A DNA stretch of 40,383 nt from Candidatus Izemoplasma sp. (GCA_007117835.1 SKFU01000016.1:1-40383); one strand, 5' to 3'. Positions 8,773-18,158 are shown, counted from the first letter of the stretch. The notes: generated by a model not told the origin, from the letters alone. Made by a program: numbers and translations.

Positions 8773-9496
8773 AAAGCGTCTGAAACGATTTTTACAAGAA
8801 ACCAGTGTAAAAAATCAATCCACATCGCCTAAAGCACTTGGCGAAGACCCACCTAAAAAAGTTAGTAGACCGCGTAACCAATTGATTAAACTGCCAAGCA
8901 TTGACGCCATTAATTTGCCACAAACACCGCTAGATTTAATCATTAAAGCGCGTCATACTGTACGCCTTTATGACCCGGTTCCGATGCCTTTAGAAACACT
9001 ATCTTACTTACTTTATGCAACCCAAGGAAACCGCGATCAAAAAAAACATATCGTGTTTAAAACCGTACCCTCTGCAGGGGCCACACAACCATTTGAAGTG
9101 TGTCTTTTAATCAATCGTGTCGTCGGGATTAAACCAGGACTTTATCAGTATCTTGACCACACCCATCAATTGAATTTTATCAGTGACGACGCCTCACTGA
9201 TAAACGATATTCAACACGCCTCACTTCATGATGTGATGACTGCTAAAGCGGCGGTATTATACATACTTATTGCCCATCATGAAATCACAGCGTATCGCTA
9301 CAGTGAACGCGCAATACGGTATGTGTTTATGGATTCAGGTCATGTGATGCAAAACTTATATTTAACCGCAACTCAGTTTGACCTGGGCATGTGTGCGATT
9401 GGCCATTATGATGATGAATTAATCAATCAAGCACTGGCGTTAAATGACAAAGCGTTTGTCATTTATATGGCAACCTTAGGTAAACCCCATGCGTAA
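8765..9496 (+). CDS. SagB-type nitroreductase-fold flavoprotein
   Basis: A 243-residue FMN-dependent oxidoreductase of the nitroreductase superfamily, closest in pattern to stand-alone SagB/ThcOx dehydrogenases. Visible motifs are RHTVRLYD (FMN-phosphate-binding region, residues ~61-68), PSAGATQPFE (~105), GLYQYL, and the late GHVMQNLYLTATQFDLGMCAIG segment, which contributes FMN contacts and the dimer interface. The start at 8765 is chosen by AAGGAG 8 nt upstream; it overlaps the YczE-like gene by 8 nt, suggesting translational coupling. No azole-peptide precursor, cyclodehydratase or transporter is nearby, so a thiazole/oxazole peptide role is not supported. Substrate unknown. Confidence 0.8.
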   Translation: MYEKRLKRFLQETSVKNQSTSPKALGEDPPKKVSRPRNQLIKLPSIDAINLPQTPLDLIIKARHTVRLYDPVPMPLETLSYLLYATQGNRDQKKHIVFKTVPSAGATQPFEVCLLINRVVGIKPGLYQYLDHTHQLNFISDDASLINDIQHASLHDVMTAKAAVLYILIAHHEITAYRYSERAIRYVFMDSGHVMQNLYLTATQFDLGMCAIGHYDDELINQALALNDKAFVIYMATLGKPHA

Positions 9497-10190
9497 ATAC
9501 TTACTTGTAATCTCAACCTTAGCAATGATTACAGTCAACGCCTTAGCAAACACCATTCCATTTAACCTTATTACAACGGGTGAAGTCTCAAGCCTTTATC
9601 CCAATCTGTTTACCCCAGCATCGGTTACTTTTAGTATTTGGGGTGCAATATATTTTCTTTTAGTATGGGGAACGATTGGCTTAAAAAAAATACCAAATAC
9701 GCCGTTGATTGTTGTCTATTGCATCAATACAGTTGCCAATGCCGGGTGGTTAATCGCTTGGCATTATCAGTGGTTATTGCTGGGCTTAATGTTCATGATT
9801 GTGTTACTAATCACACTGATTGTGCTGGTTAAAAACCCCACCCTAAAGGGTGTTTTTAGCACCGCGATTCACATGTATCTTGCTTGGATTATGGTCGCAA
9901 CCATCGCCAATGTGACGATTGTTTTAAGTACACTGAATCTAGCAATTTTAAATCAAGAACTGTTTTATTTACACTTGATTTTACCCATTGGCGCAGTGCT
10001 TGCACTCATCACCGCATATACCACCAAACACGTGGTTGTGATGCTTGTATTTATTTGGGCTTACAGCGGTATTTTACTTAGACACACCACAGAGTTTATC
10101 AGTATTAGTTTGGTTGTTTTGTTGAGTCTATGTCTTTTACTATTTATACTTTATGCATTCAAATTGGCAATAAAAAGGAGTCTTTTATGA
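9489..10190 (+). CDS. TspO/MBR-like tryptophan-rich membrane protein
   Basis: A 233-residue membrane protein with about seven hydrophobic segments. The N-terminal motif (NTIPFNLITTGEVSSLYPNLFTPASVTFSIWGAIY, split by a loop) matches the extended family annotated as tryptophan-rich sensory protein or TspO/MBR-related. Conserved Trp residues occur at IWGAIY, NAGWLIAWHYQW and AYLAW-like positions. Members with five core helices bind porphyrins or steroids; this longer branch is poorly characterised. The start overlaps the previous gene by 8 nt, and its own stop overlaps the start of the acetyltransferase (ATGA). Confidence 0.7.
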   Translation: MRKYLLVISTLAMITVNALANTIPFNLITTGEVSSLYPNLFTPASVTFSIWGAIYFLLVWGTIGLKKIPNTPLIVVYCINTVANAGWLIAWHYQWLLLGLMFMIVLLITLIVLVKNPTLKGVFSTAIHMYLAWIMVATIANVTIVLSTLNLAILNQELFYLHLILPIGAVLALITAYTTKHVVVMLVFIWAYSGILLRHTTEFISISLVVLLSLCLLLFILYAFKLAIKRSLL

Positions 10191-10633
10191 TCAGTCTACG
10201 GTTAATCGACGCATACAACTTTCATCACATCTGCGATTTGACTGTCAATGACACACAAAAACCATTCATTGCACCAAATGTTTATTCCATCGCAGAAGCA
10301 AAAATATACCCTGAGGCCACAATTCGAGCAATTTATTTTGATCAAACACCGATTGGATTTTTGATGTTTAGTCGCACCATGAAAGACAACAATAAGCCAT
10401 GGATTATGCGGTTTATGATTGATCACAAGTATCAAGGTCTAGGTTACGGTAAAACCGCCTTAAAACAAGCATTACAACTGATTCAAGCAACCTATGGGAC
10501 AAGTTCAGTCTATTTGTCGGCCCATAAAAACAACGCCTCCGCGATTCGGTTTTATGAATCATTCGGGTTTAAAAGCACATTCCAACTTTTAGACCAAGAA
10601 TTGGTCTTTAAAAAAGAAGCACCCCGTCAATAA
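10187..10633 (+). CDS. GNAT acetyltransferase, diamine/polyamine N-acetyltransferase-like
   Basis: A 148-residue GCN5-related N-acetyltransferase. The acetyl-CoA pyrophosphate loop is visible as a Q/RxxGxG/A-type motif (QGLGYGKTAL, residues ~84-93). Motif B follows (VYLSAHKNNASAIRFYESFGFKS). The pattern FMIDHKYQG...RFYESFGF resembles B. subtilis BltD/PaiA spermidine and diamine acetyltransferases, so a polyamine or similar amine is the likely acceptor. The start at 10187 is set by AAGGAG 6 nt upstream and the ATGA overlap with the preceding stop; the upstream in-frame start lies inside the TspO-like gene. It is the last gene of the 8086-10633 run. Confidence 0.82.
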   Translation: MISLRLIDAYNFHHICDLTVNDTQKPFIAPNVYSIAEAKIYPEATIRAIYFDQTPIGFLMFSRTMKDNNKPWIMRFMIDHKYQGLGYGKTALKQALQLIQATYGTSSVYLSAHKNNASAIRFYESFGFKSTFQLLDQELVFKKEAPRQ

Positions 10634-10657
10634 TTAATCATGGCGGTTGCTTTTTAT
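10618..10657 (+). terminator. Possible weak terminator after the acetyltransferase
   Basis: AGCA-CC can pair imperfectly with GG-TTGCT, followed by TTTTTATTT. The stem is short and mismatched, so this is tentative. Confidence 0.3.
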
Positions 10658-10690
10658 TTGAAATAACGCAATAAACCACCGGTTATATTG

Positions 10691-10696
10691 TATAAT
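10691..10696 (+). promoter_or_regulatory. Probable -10 element of the GH13 gene
   Basis: Perfect TATAAT about 49 nt upstream of the GH13 start. No clear -35 at the right distance. Confidence 0.4.
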
Positions 10697-10744
10697 CAAG
10701 GTATCAAGAAACCCACTTGAAAACCAGTGAAAGTCGGTGCAACC

Positions 10745-12415
10745 ATGACGCATGAAAAAAAACAAAGCATTGTTTATCAAATTTATCCCCGCAGTTTTTA
10801 TGACTCAAACGGGGATGGTATCGGTGATTTACAAGGCATCATTCAAAAAGTGCCTTATTTGCTTGAACTCGGCGTTAACACCGTTTGGCTATCGCCTGTT
10901 TATGCCTCGCCGATGGATGACAATGGCTATGACATTTCAGATTACTGTGATATCCACCCAGATTATGGCACCTTAGATGACATGAAACAACTGATTGAAC
11001 TGTTGCATCAAAACAAGATTCAATTAATCATGGACTTAGTCATCAATCATACCTCCGATGAACATCCGTGGTTTAAAGCATCCTCAAGCAGTACCGCAGA
11101 CGATAAACGGGCATATTATATATGGCGCAAAGGCCGTAAAAATAATACAAAACCACCCAATAATTGGACCTCTTTTTTCACTGGAAAAGCCTGGACTTAC
11201 AGTGAAAAAACAGCGTCTTACTACTTGCACTTATTTTCTAAAAAACAGCCTGATCTAAACTGGGAACACAAACCCTTAAGAGACGCGATTAAAACAATGA
11301 TTCAGTTTTGGATTGATTTGGGTGTTGATGGGTTCCGCTGTGATGTCATTAACTTAATCTCTAAAAAACCTGGGTTACCTAACGGGAAACCCAACATCGC
11401 ACTCGTGGGTAAAGAACATTATGCGAATGGACCTAAAGTTCATGATTACTTGCATGAACTCAACCAAGCCCTGTTTGCGCCTAACAACATCATCACTGTG
11501 GGTGAGTGCATCTTTATCAGTCCCAAAGAAGCATTCAAATATGTTAGCGCAGCCCGTCAAGAACTCGACATGGTGTTTCATTTTCAGCACATGTGGGTAG
11601 ATACCATTAACAACAAATGGTTTATTCGACGATTCAAAATGCGTAAGCTTAAAAAAATACTCAATGCATGGCAAACCGGCTTAGAACCTGATGGCTGGAA
11701 TACCTTGTATTTTGAAAATCACGACCAACCCCGCGCTGTCAGTCGCTTTGGTAATGATTCAGCCTACCGTGTAGAAAGCGCAAAAATGTTGGCCACAGTC
11801 CTCTATTTTCAAAAAGGGACACCTTACATTTATCAAGGCCAAGAACTGGGCATGACGAATGCTTATTTCGAAGACATCAACGATTATCGTGACATTGAAA
11901 CCCATAATGTTTACCGCATTGGCCGTGAAAAATTAAAATTTACCCATGCGAGAATGATGAAAAAGATTAAATACATGGGCCGTGATAACGCACGTACACC
12001 CATGCAATGGCGTGATCAACTGTATGCTGGGTTTTCAACCGTTGAGCCATGGTTAAAAGTCAATCCGAATTATCCAAACATTAATGTCTCTGAACAAACC
12101 ACCAATCCAAATTCAGTCCTCAATTATTATAAAGCCCTGATCGACTTAAGAAAGCAATACCCAGTGTTTATTGATGGGACCTATACATTGCTTCATGCAA
12201 ACCATAAACAGCTTTATGCTTACACAAGAGAAGACCGTACCCACAAAGCACTAATCATTTGTAATTTCTCTAACAAACCACTCAATGTTGATTTTGAACC
12301 CGCACTAAAATCACCCCCATGGCGTGTGATTTTAACCAATACAAAAGGCATGAAACATACCTTTGATAAAACGTATGCACCGTATGAAGCATGGGTGCTC
12401 GTTTATGACAAATAG
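10745..12415 (+). CDS. malL: GH13 oligo-1,6-glucosidase / alpha-glucosidase
   Basis: A 556-residue GH13 enzyme whose order of motifs follows B. subtilis MalL closely. It begins with IVYQIYPRSFYDSNGDGIGDLQGI, then MDLVINHTSDEHPW, and has the catalytic nucleophile Asp200 (GFRCDVINL), acid/base Glu254 (TVGECIF) and transition-state stabiliser Asp327 (FENHDQPR). The residue after the nucleophile is Val, the GH13 marker for action on alpha-1,6 bonds. Cytoplasmic, no signal peptide; it releases glucose from isomaltose-type oligosaccharides and probably maltose or sucrose-like bonds. The ATG at 10745 is preferred by homology, although a GTG at 10727 is in frame and the ribosome site is weak for either. 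No sugar transporter is adjacent. Confidence 0.9.
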   Translation: MTHEKKQSIVYQIYPRSFYDSNGDGIGDLQGIIQKVPYLLELGVNTVWLSPVYASPMDDNGYDISDYCDIHPDYGTLDDMKQLIELLHQNKIQLIMDLVINHTSDEHPWFKASSSSTADDKRAYYIWRKGRKNNTKPPNNWTSFFTGKAWTYSEKTASYYLHLFSKKQPDLNWEHKPLRDAIKTMIQFWIDLGVDGFRCDVINLISKKPGLPNGKPNIALVGKEHYANGPKVHDYLHELNQALFAPNNIITVGECIFISPKEAFKYVSAARQELDMVFHFQHMWVDTINNKWFIRRFKMRKLKKILNAWQTGLEPDGWNTLYFENHDQPRAVSRFGNDSAYRVESAKMLATVLYFQKGTPYIYQGQELGMTNAYFEDINDYRDIETHNVYRIGREKLKFTHARMMKKIKYMGRDNARTPMQWRDQLYAGFSTVEPWLKVNPNYPNINVSEQTTNPNSVLNYYKALIDLRKQYPVFIDGTYTLLHANHKQLYAYTREDRTHKALIICNFSNKPLNVDFEPALKSPPWRVILTNTKGMKHTFDKTYAPYEAWVLVYDK

Positions 12416-12441
12416 TAAAAAAGAAGAAAGCGTGTGATCAG

Positions 12442-13896
12442 ATGAAGAGACTACTTACGATAATAAATATCGCCATTTTAATGCTGATTTTGGGTTGCCA
12501 AGCCGATTCGGAAACCGGCCCCATTATTTTAGACTTTTATTACCTCAACGATTTACATGGTGCAATTACAGCCAGTGATTCAAGTATGGGTTTAGAAGGT
12601 ATCGCCGCCTTACTTGACGATGAAAGAGCAATGGGAAAAAATGTGATTTTCTTAGCCGGTGGGGATATGTTACAAGGCAGTTTAATCTCTAATTATTTTT
12701 ATGGATTACCCACAATTGAAAGCCTTGATGTCATGGGTCTTGATGCTTTTGTGGTTGGCAATCATGAATTTGATTGGGGACTTGAATACGTCACCCAATA
12801 CTATGATGGCACCCATGCCTATCAAGCAAAACATCCGTTTTTGGCTGCCAATATTGTCGAAAAAAGAACCCAATCAATACCTGAGGGGATTCAACCGTAC
12901 CTGATTTTAGAGGTTGCCGGTGTAAAAATCGGTATTGTGGGGACCATTGGTTACGGCCTTGAATCATCGATTTTAACCCCGATGGTTGAAGACTATGAAT
13001 TTTTTAATCCCATCTTCATGATTGAATATTTCGCCAAACACTTAAGAAATTCTGAAAATGTCGATTTGGTCGTTAGTTTAAACCATGATCGGGGCCTCAG
13101 TTTAAACCCGCAATTACTTGCACTTGAGCACGATGCATCGATCGATGCGATATTTAATGGCCATTCACACCGTGTTTATGCCGACATCATTGCCGGTGTC
13201 CCAGTCATCCAATCAGGCGGTTACGGCAGTCATTTAGGGCATGTCCAAATAACCTTAGAAAACAACATTGTCACCAGTGTTACAGCACAAAACCTGACCC
13301 ATTTTCAAGATGCAAGATTGATGCATAGCCACCCACGTGTGGGTGATATCATCGAAACTTACTTTTTAGAAATCGATCATTTATACACCCCGCTATTAAA
13401 TACTGAGCGATACCAAACCAGAGAAGAGTTAACCCATTTTATGTCACGTTTGATGTTAAAGGCTACAGGGGCTGATTTTGCCTTCCATAATTTGGGTGGG
13501 ACACGCAGTGCATTACCGGCTTTAGAATCACTGTCTAAAGCCAGAATGACCGATGTTTTCCCCTTTAACAACCGCGTCATTACCACCACCCTAACAACCG
13601 AACAAATCAACCAATTAATTCAATTTAATCCCTACTATGCATCCACAGGCATGTTGGCCATGCAAGAAGGGACTTACACAGTTGCCTTACATGATTATAT
13701 TTTTTATCACCCAGCCAATGGGTTTTTAGAAGATGATTCAACCGTAATTCATCCGTATACGATTGTTGACTTGGTGTATGCTGAACTTGATTTAAGACAT
13801 CATATGTATGCCACATTCAATGTCTTTGATACAATCTTGATTTATGAAGACCTATTAACAAGTGAGATTCCGGGGGTGTCTGATGAAAAAGACTGA
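12442..13896 (+). CDS. 5'-nucleotidase/UshA-family metallophosphoesterase lipoprotein
   Basis: 484 residues. A signal peptide with lipobox LILGC (Cys19) anchors it outside the cell. The calcineurin-like catalytic domain shows the dimetal ligands in order: Asp37 and His39 (NDLHG), Asp in LAGGDMLQG, Asn107-His108 (GNHEFDWG), His in LNHDRG, and the HxH motif in FNGHSHRVY. A C-terminal 5'-nucleotidase substrate-binding domain follows, with the typical NLGGTRS and FPFNNRV segments. The family hydrolyses nucleotides, UDP-sugars or cyclic nucleotides for scavenging. It starts 26 nt after the GH13 gene with only a weak ribosome site, and its 3' end overlaps the next gene by 14 nt. Confidence 0.88.
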   Translation: MKRLLTIINIAILMLILGCQADSETGPIILDFYYLNDLHGAITASDSSMGLEGIAALLDDERAMGKNVIFLAGGDMLQGSLISNYFYGLPTIESLDVMGLDAFVVGNHEFDWGLEYVTQYYDGTHAYQAKHPFLAANIVEKRTQSIPEGIQPYLILEVAGVKIGIVGTIGYGLESSILTPMVEDYEFFNPIFMIEYFAKHLRNSENVDLVVSLNHDRGLSLNPQLLALEHDASIDAIFNGHSHRVYADIIAGVPVIQSGGYGSHLGHVQITLENNIVTSVTAQNLTHFQDARLMHSHPRVGDIIETYFLEIDHLYTPLLNTERYQTREELTHFMSRLMLKATGADFAFHNLGGTRSALPALESLSKARMTDVFPFNNRVITTTLTTEQINQLIQFNPYYASTGMLAMQEGTYTVALHDYIFYHPANGFLEDDSTVIHPYTIVDLVYAELDLRHHMYATFNVFDTILIYEDLLTSEIPGVSDEKD

Positions 13897-15163
13897 TCCG
13901 TTATACCAGTACTACTTAGATTTACTCATCACAGAACTAAAAAGTTGTACGGGGTGCACCGAACCGATTTCAATTGCTTTAGCAAGTGCTAAGGTGCGTG
14001 ACATTTTAGGTCAAACCCCAGATAAAATCGTGTGTGAAGTGAGTCGCGCGGTGATTAAAAACGCAAAAAGTGTGGTTGTGCCAAACACGGGTGGTTTAAA
14101 AGGGATTAAAGCGGCAATCGCCGCGGGCATCATTGCCGGTGAATATGACAAAGGACTCGACGTTATTTCAGTCATAAAACACCCCGCCCAAACCGCCATT
14201 AAACAGTATTTGATATCGACACCCATCACTGTAAGTACCTTAGATACTGAGTATGTGTTAGACATTCAACTCACGGGTTATTATCAGGATAATTCGGCTA
14301 AAGTGCGATTGATTAATCACCACGATAACATTGTTTTAATTGAAAAAAATAACACCGTGTTATTAATAAAAGACTATATCAAAGAAACACGTGATACAGC
14401 CTCAGCCGCAACACAATCGACAGTAGAGGGGATTGTGCAATTTGCAGAAATCTGTGATTTGGCGGATGTTAAAACGGTGATTGATAAACAAATTAACAAC
14501 AATCAAGCAATTGCTCAAGAAGGATTTAACGTTTCTTATGGGGCCAACATCGGTTCGGTACTACTGCATGCTCATGGCAATGACATAGCTAACCGCGCCA
14601 AAGCATTTGCGGCAGCGGCCAGTGATGCCCGCATGAGCGGGTCAACACTGCCAGTCACGATTGTTTCAGGTAGTGGCAATCAAGGCATCACAGCATCTTT
14701 GCCTGTGATTGAATACGCCAAACACCTAAACAGTGATAATGACCGGTTAATCCGTGCATTGATTATCTCAAACCTTGTGACAATTCATCAAAAACACCAT
14801 GTTGGCAAACTCTCTGCCTACTGTGGTGCTGTTTTTGCTGGGGCAGGTGCTGGGGCAGGTATCGCCTATTTACATGGCGGTGATTACGATGTGATTGCCC
14901 ATACCATTGTCAATGCACTGGCCATCATTTCAGGGATGATTTGTGATGGTGCAAAACCGTCTTGTGCGGCAAAAATCGCCGCTGCGGTCGATTCAGGTAT
15001 CCTAGGCTATCATATGGTGTTACAAGGCCAACAGTTTTATGGCGGTGATGGCATTATTGTCAAAGGCATTGAAAACACGATTATTAACATTGCCCGACTC
15101 GCCACTGATGGGATGAAATCAACCGAGGCAGAAATTGTTAAAATGATGACTGTGAGTGATTAA
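13883..15163 (+). CDS. L-cysteine desulfidase family protein (UPF0597/CyuA/YhaM-like)
   Basis: 426 residues of the UPF0597 / serine-dehydratase-alpha-like family. Members such as CyuA and the archaeal CDS degrade L-cysteine to pyruvate, ammonia and sulfide using an iron-sulfur cluster. Conserved features seen are the N-terminal CTGCTEP (Cys22, Cys25), a Gly/Ala-rich central part (GSGNQGITASLPV), Cys314 in SAYCGAVFAGAGAGAG, and Cys354/Cys361 in CDGAKPSC, which with another Cys would hold the 4Fe-4S cluster. The start at 13883 has a GGGGGTG site and overlaps the nucleotidase gene. The activity is assigned from the family, and serine or another substrate remains possible. Confidence 0.82.
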   Translation: MKKTDPLYQYYLDLLITELKSCTGCTEPISIALASAKVRDILGQTPDKIVCEVSRAVIKNAKSVVVPNTGGLKGIKAAIAAGIIAGEYDKGLDVISVIKHPAQTAIKQYLISTPITVSTLDTEYVLDIQLTGYYQDNSAKVRLINHHDNIVLIEKNNTVLLIKDYIKETRDTASAATQSTVEGIVQFAEICDLADVKTVIDKQINNNQAIAQEGFNVSYGANIGSVLLHAHGNDIANRAKAFAAAASDARMSGSTLPVTIVSGSGNQGITASLPVIEYAKHLNSDNDRLIRALIISNLVTIHQKHHVGKLSAYCGAVFAGAGAGAGIAYLHGGDYDVIAHTIVNALAIISGMICDGAKPSCAAKIAAAVDSGILGYHMVLQGQQFYGGDGIIVKGIENTIINIARLATDGMKSTEAEIVKMMTVSD

Positions 15164-15193
15164 AAAAAGCCCATTATTAATTTGGGCTTTTTT
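15163..15193. terminator. Bidirectional intrinsic terminator
   Basis: 11-bp arms (AAAAAAGCCCA / TGGGCTTTTTT) with a 9-nt loop. It lies between the cysteine-desulfidase-family gene and the convergent DUF4349 gene, with a T-run on both strands. Confidence 0.88.
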
Positions 15194-16376
15194 GACGGGC
15201 TTTTTGCGCTTCTTGAATCTGGCGTTCAACCGCTACTTTATTGGCAATACGTTTGGGTCTAATAAATTTTTTATACGCCAAATAGACAGGGTATCCAAGC
15301 ACTGTAAAGACAATGATGAAAGGCACAACCGCAACAACAGTTAATCCTAAAAAGCGGAAAAAGCTCAATAATGCTGAGATTGACACGAAAAACACATGTG
15401 TGATTTGCAGTGCAAATGTGCGATCGGTTGTCACATGAATCGTGCTTGGTGTAGAGACACTTTTGTTTTCTTGTAATCCACGTACTTCTAAATAATAAGA
15501 AGTATCTGAGGTCAAATTTTCAAGCGTAACAAACTGAAAACTGTTGGCTTGAATCAATACCGTACTTTGATCTATTTGAACACCATCTTTAAACACTTTA
15601 ACCGTGATGTTTGAGGGGTCATCGTTAAAGTTTGTGATGCGCAGGTTTAGTGCATGGGGTGTGTTTTCAACGATCGAAACACCAGGACGATCTGATGGCG
15701 GTAACAACAAAGACAAATCATCGATTTCTGTGAGCGTTAACTGAACTGTTGAATAATCAATCAATGAATCATACTGAGCCAACTGCAAACCAATTTGGTT
15801 GAGTTCAGTTTCAATTTGTGTTCGACGGTTTTCAAGTTCTAATAAATCAGACATCGTTTCGGCGGTCCCAATCAACTCGATAATGCGCTCGTGTTGCGCG
15901 TTTAATGCATTGAGACGGGCTTCAAACGTCGAGTATTGATTGGTCACATCTTCACTGGTTTTTTGGTAATGCATGACTTCGCCACCTTGACGAATTAAAT
16001 TGAGTAAATCATCAAGACTGTCTGATTTAACCCGTAACGTCACATAAATCCGGTCTTGGCGTATCTCTTCACCTTCAATGTAGGCTTGATAGTCATGCAG
16101 TTGAGAAGTTATCATGGTGTAAATACTGTGCATATCAGTCGCAACAATGCCAATATTGGCACGATAAATTATTTTACGGTCACTGACTAGGGGTTGAAAA
16201 TCGCGGTCGATTGGATCACCACCCATAGGCGGTGCGCCATCATTATCACGGTCTGGTTCTTGAGGTGGTGTGTCATATCCAGGATCACTGTCATTAAAAT
16301 CAGCGTCAGAACCACTCGTACACGCCATCAAAAACAAGGGTAAAATCATTAGGGCTAATAACCAAAAACGTTTCAT
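15177..16376 (-). CDS. DUF4349-containing lipoprotein
   Basis: 399 residues. The signal peptide ends at the lipobox LMAC (Cys19). An Asp/Pro/Gly-rich linker covers residues ~20-60. The DUF4349 core (residues ~65-220) begins near RKIIYRANI and contains the heptad-like helical stretch around YSTFEARLNALNAQHERI, probably a coiled coil, ending with the strand TVQLTLTEI. A beta-rich insertion resembling an Fn3-type fold follows (~240-320), then a C-terminal membrane helix (residues ~335-370) and a basic tail. DUF4349 proteins are surface-exposed and of unknown function. A lipid-anchored N-terminus together with a C-terminal membrane helix is typical of the family. Transcribed alone on the minus strand. 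Confidence 0.82.
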   Translation of the reverse strand: MKRFWLLALMILPLFLMACTSGSDADFNDSDPGYDTPPQEPDRDNDGAPPMGGDPIDRDFQPLVSDRKIIYRANIGIVATDMHSIYTMITSQLHDYQAYIEGEEIRQDRIYVTLRVKSDSLDDLLNLIRQGGEVMHYQKTSEDVTNQYSTFEARLNALNAQHERIIELIGTAETMSDLLELENRRTQIETELNQIGLQLAQYDSLIDYSTVQLTLTEIDDLSLLLPPSDRPGVSIVENTPHALNLRITNFNDDPSNITVKVFKDGVQIDQSTVLIQANSFQFVTLENLTSDTSYYLEVRGLQENKSVSTPSTIHVTTDRTFALQITHVFFVSISALLSFFRFLGLTVVAVVPFIIVFTVLGYPVYLAYKKFIRPKRIANKVAVERQIQEAQKARQKSPN

Positions 16377-16403
16377 TCATACACCTACTCTCTTGATAAC
16401 TGA

Positions 16404-16409
16404 ATTATA
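16404..16409 (-). promoter_or_regulatory. -10 element of the DUF4349 gene
   Basis: Minus-strand TATAAT 28 nt upstream of the start codon. No convincing -35. Confidence 0.4.
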
Positions 16410-16481
16410 ACTTGTCACCTAAAATAATGAAACCCATTTGAAGTTAGTTACATTTTTTTTCATGCCAAACACTTATTAATG

Positions 16482-16510
16482 TTTAACCAATCAAGAAAGT
16501 CGTGTATAAT
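16482..16510 (+). promoter_or_regulatory. Promoter of the ABC-F gene
   Basis: TTTAAC, a 17-nt spacer and perfect TATAAT, 32 nt before the start codon. The -35 is weak. Confidence 0.5.
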
Positions 16511-16542
16511 ACTAAAAGATAACATTTAAAGGATGACTAACC

Positions 16543-18084
16543 ATGAGTGTACTTGATGTCAATAAGCTCAAATTTACCTATGGGGAAGAGACGCTTTATC
16601 ACGAGGCGTCATTTCGCCTTTTTGAAGGTGAACATGCGGTACTGGTTGGCCCCAACGGTAGTGGCAAAACTACACTGCTAAAACTGTTAAATCATCAACT
16701 CATACCCGATTCTGGCAGTATTGAGTGGCACCCACATAAACGGATTGGGTACTTAGACCAACACCAAAAAATCGATGAAACACTGCGCGTAAAACAGTAT
16801 TTATACGCTGTGTTTTACGACTTGTTTGAAAAAGAACAGCATATGCAACAATGGTATGAAGACGCCGCAACCGCAGACCCACTAACCCAATCTAAGCTAT
16901 TAAACCGTGCCGCAAAAATTAGCGATGAACTGTTAGATAGTGATTTTTATTTAATTAAGTCAGAAGTGAGTAAAATCATCCATGGACTGGGCTTATCGCT
17001 TGCGATTTTAGACCAACCGATAAAAGTACTATCGGGTGGTATGCGCTCAAAAGTGATTTTAGCCAAACTGTTGTTAGAAAGTGCCGATGTGTTATTGCTC
17101 GATGAACCCACAAACTTTCTTGATATTAAACACATCGACTGGCTGACAAAGTTTTTACAACATTACGACAAAGCATTTATCGTTGTCAGTCACCACGAGG
17201 CGTTTTTAAAAGCGATTGCAACCAGTGTGTTGGCGCTTGAAGGCGGACAAATTGCACGATACAAAGGCGACTTCAATTTTTACTTAAAAGAGCGTATCCT
17301 AAGACACTCACAACACCAAAAAGCCTATGTTTCCCAACAAAAACTGATTGAGCGTACAGAAGACTTTATCCGTAAAAATATAGTTAGAGATTCAACCACC
17401 AAACGCGCTCAAAGTCGTCGCAAAATGTTAGAAAAACTACCGCGTATCGGTAAACCACTTAAAACCCGAACATACCGCTTTAAATTTCCAATCGGCAGGC
17501 GTACTGGGAAAGAAGTGCTGGTACTTAATGATTTGGTGATTGGCTATGAACACCCCCTAGTTGAACCACTCAGTTTAACCGTTAGAAGCCAAGAAAAAGT
17601 GGTTGTAACGGGTAAAAACGGTATTGGTAAAACCACGCTAATAAAAACGATTCTTAATCAACTAAAGCCACTTGCTGGGGAGTTCACATGGATTGATACC
17701 GCCGATATGGGGTATTTCGCCCAAGACTTAAATTGGAAAAAAGAGATGACACCATTTCAATTAGTTCATGAAGCGTACCCTCATTTTGATCGCCGTCAAA
17801 TTCTTTCTTTACTGGCAACACATGGCATTGATTTTGATCAATCTCACCGCATCATAGATACTTTATCGGGTGGTGAACAAACCAAAACCCGTTTGGCACT
17901 CATGCGTCACACCAAAGCCAACGTCTTGATTTTTGATGAACCCACCAATCATCTTGACGCCGCGGCAAAAGACGCCTTAAAAGAAGCCATGATAGATTAT
18001 CAAGGGACACTTATATTGGTATCGCATGAACCTGATTTTTACCAAGACATATGCGATTATGAAATCACGCTTTATGCCGAGTAG
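16543..18084 (+). CDS. ABC-F family ATPase (ribosome-associated type)
   Basis: 513 residues with two fused ABC ATPase domains and no membrane segments. Domain 1 has Walker A GPNGSGKTT (~37-45), signature LSGGMRSK (~166) and Walker B LLLDEPTNFLD. Domain 2 has Walker A GKNGIGKTT (~362), signature LSGGEQTK (~448) and Walker B LIFDEPTNHLD. The charged interdomain linker (TTKRAQSRRKMLEKL, ~286-300) is the P-site-tRNA-interaction-type motif. ABC-F proteins act on the ribosome as translation factors, or protect it from antibiotics. The sequence does not tell which; the linker is short, which fits a housekeeping factor better than a long-armed resistance protein. AAAGGATG ribosome site. Confidence 0.9.
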   Translation: MSVLDVNKLKFTYGEETLYHEASFRLFEGEHAVLVGPNGSGKTTLLKLLNHQLIPDSGSIEWHPHKRIGYLDQHQKIDETLRVKQYLYAVFYDLFEKEQHMQQWYEDAATADPLTQSKLLNRAAKISDELLDSDFYLIKSEVSKIIHGLGLSLAILDQPIKVLSGGMRSKVILAKLLLESADVLLLDEPTNFLDIKHIDWLTKFLQHYDKAFIVVSHHEAFLKAIATSVLALEGGQIARYKGDFNFYLKERILRHSQHQKAYVSQQKLIERTEDFIRKNIVRDSTTKRAQSRRKMLEKLPRIGKPLKTRTYRFKFPIGRRTGKEVLVLNDLVIGYEHPLVEPLSLTVRSQEKVVVTGKNGIGKTTLIKTILNQLKPLAGEFTWIDTADMGYFAQDLNWKKEMTPFQLVHEAYPHFDRRQILSLLATHGIDFDQSHRIIDTLSGGEQTKTRLALMRHTKANVLIFDEPTNHLDAAAKDALKEAMIDYQGTLILVSHEPDFYQDICDYEITLYAE

Positions 18085-18088
18085 TTGT

Positions 18089-18117
18089 TTGACTAATTAT
18101 TGATTTAAACGTATAAT
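18089..18117 (+). promoter_or_regulatory. Strong promoter of the FMN-binding lipoprotein gene
   Basis: TTGACT, a 17-nt spacer and perfect TATAAT, starting 5 nt after the ABC-F stop codon. One of the best sigma-A-type promoters in the window. Confidence 0.75.
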
Positions 18118-18158
18118 AAACATAGATATAAGAAGACGAAAATAATAAGGAGGATATG

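Noticed and set aside
8765-9496. Part of a thiazole/oxazole-modified peptide cluster
   Set aside because: SagB-like fold only. No precursor peptide, cyclodehydratase, protease or exporter was found around it.
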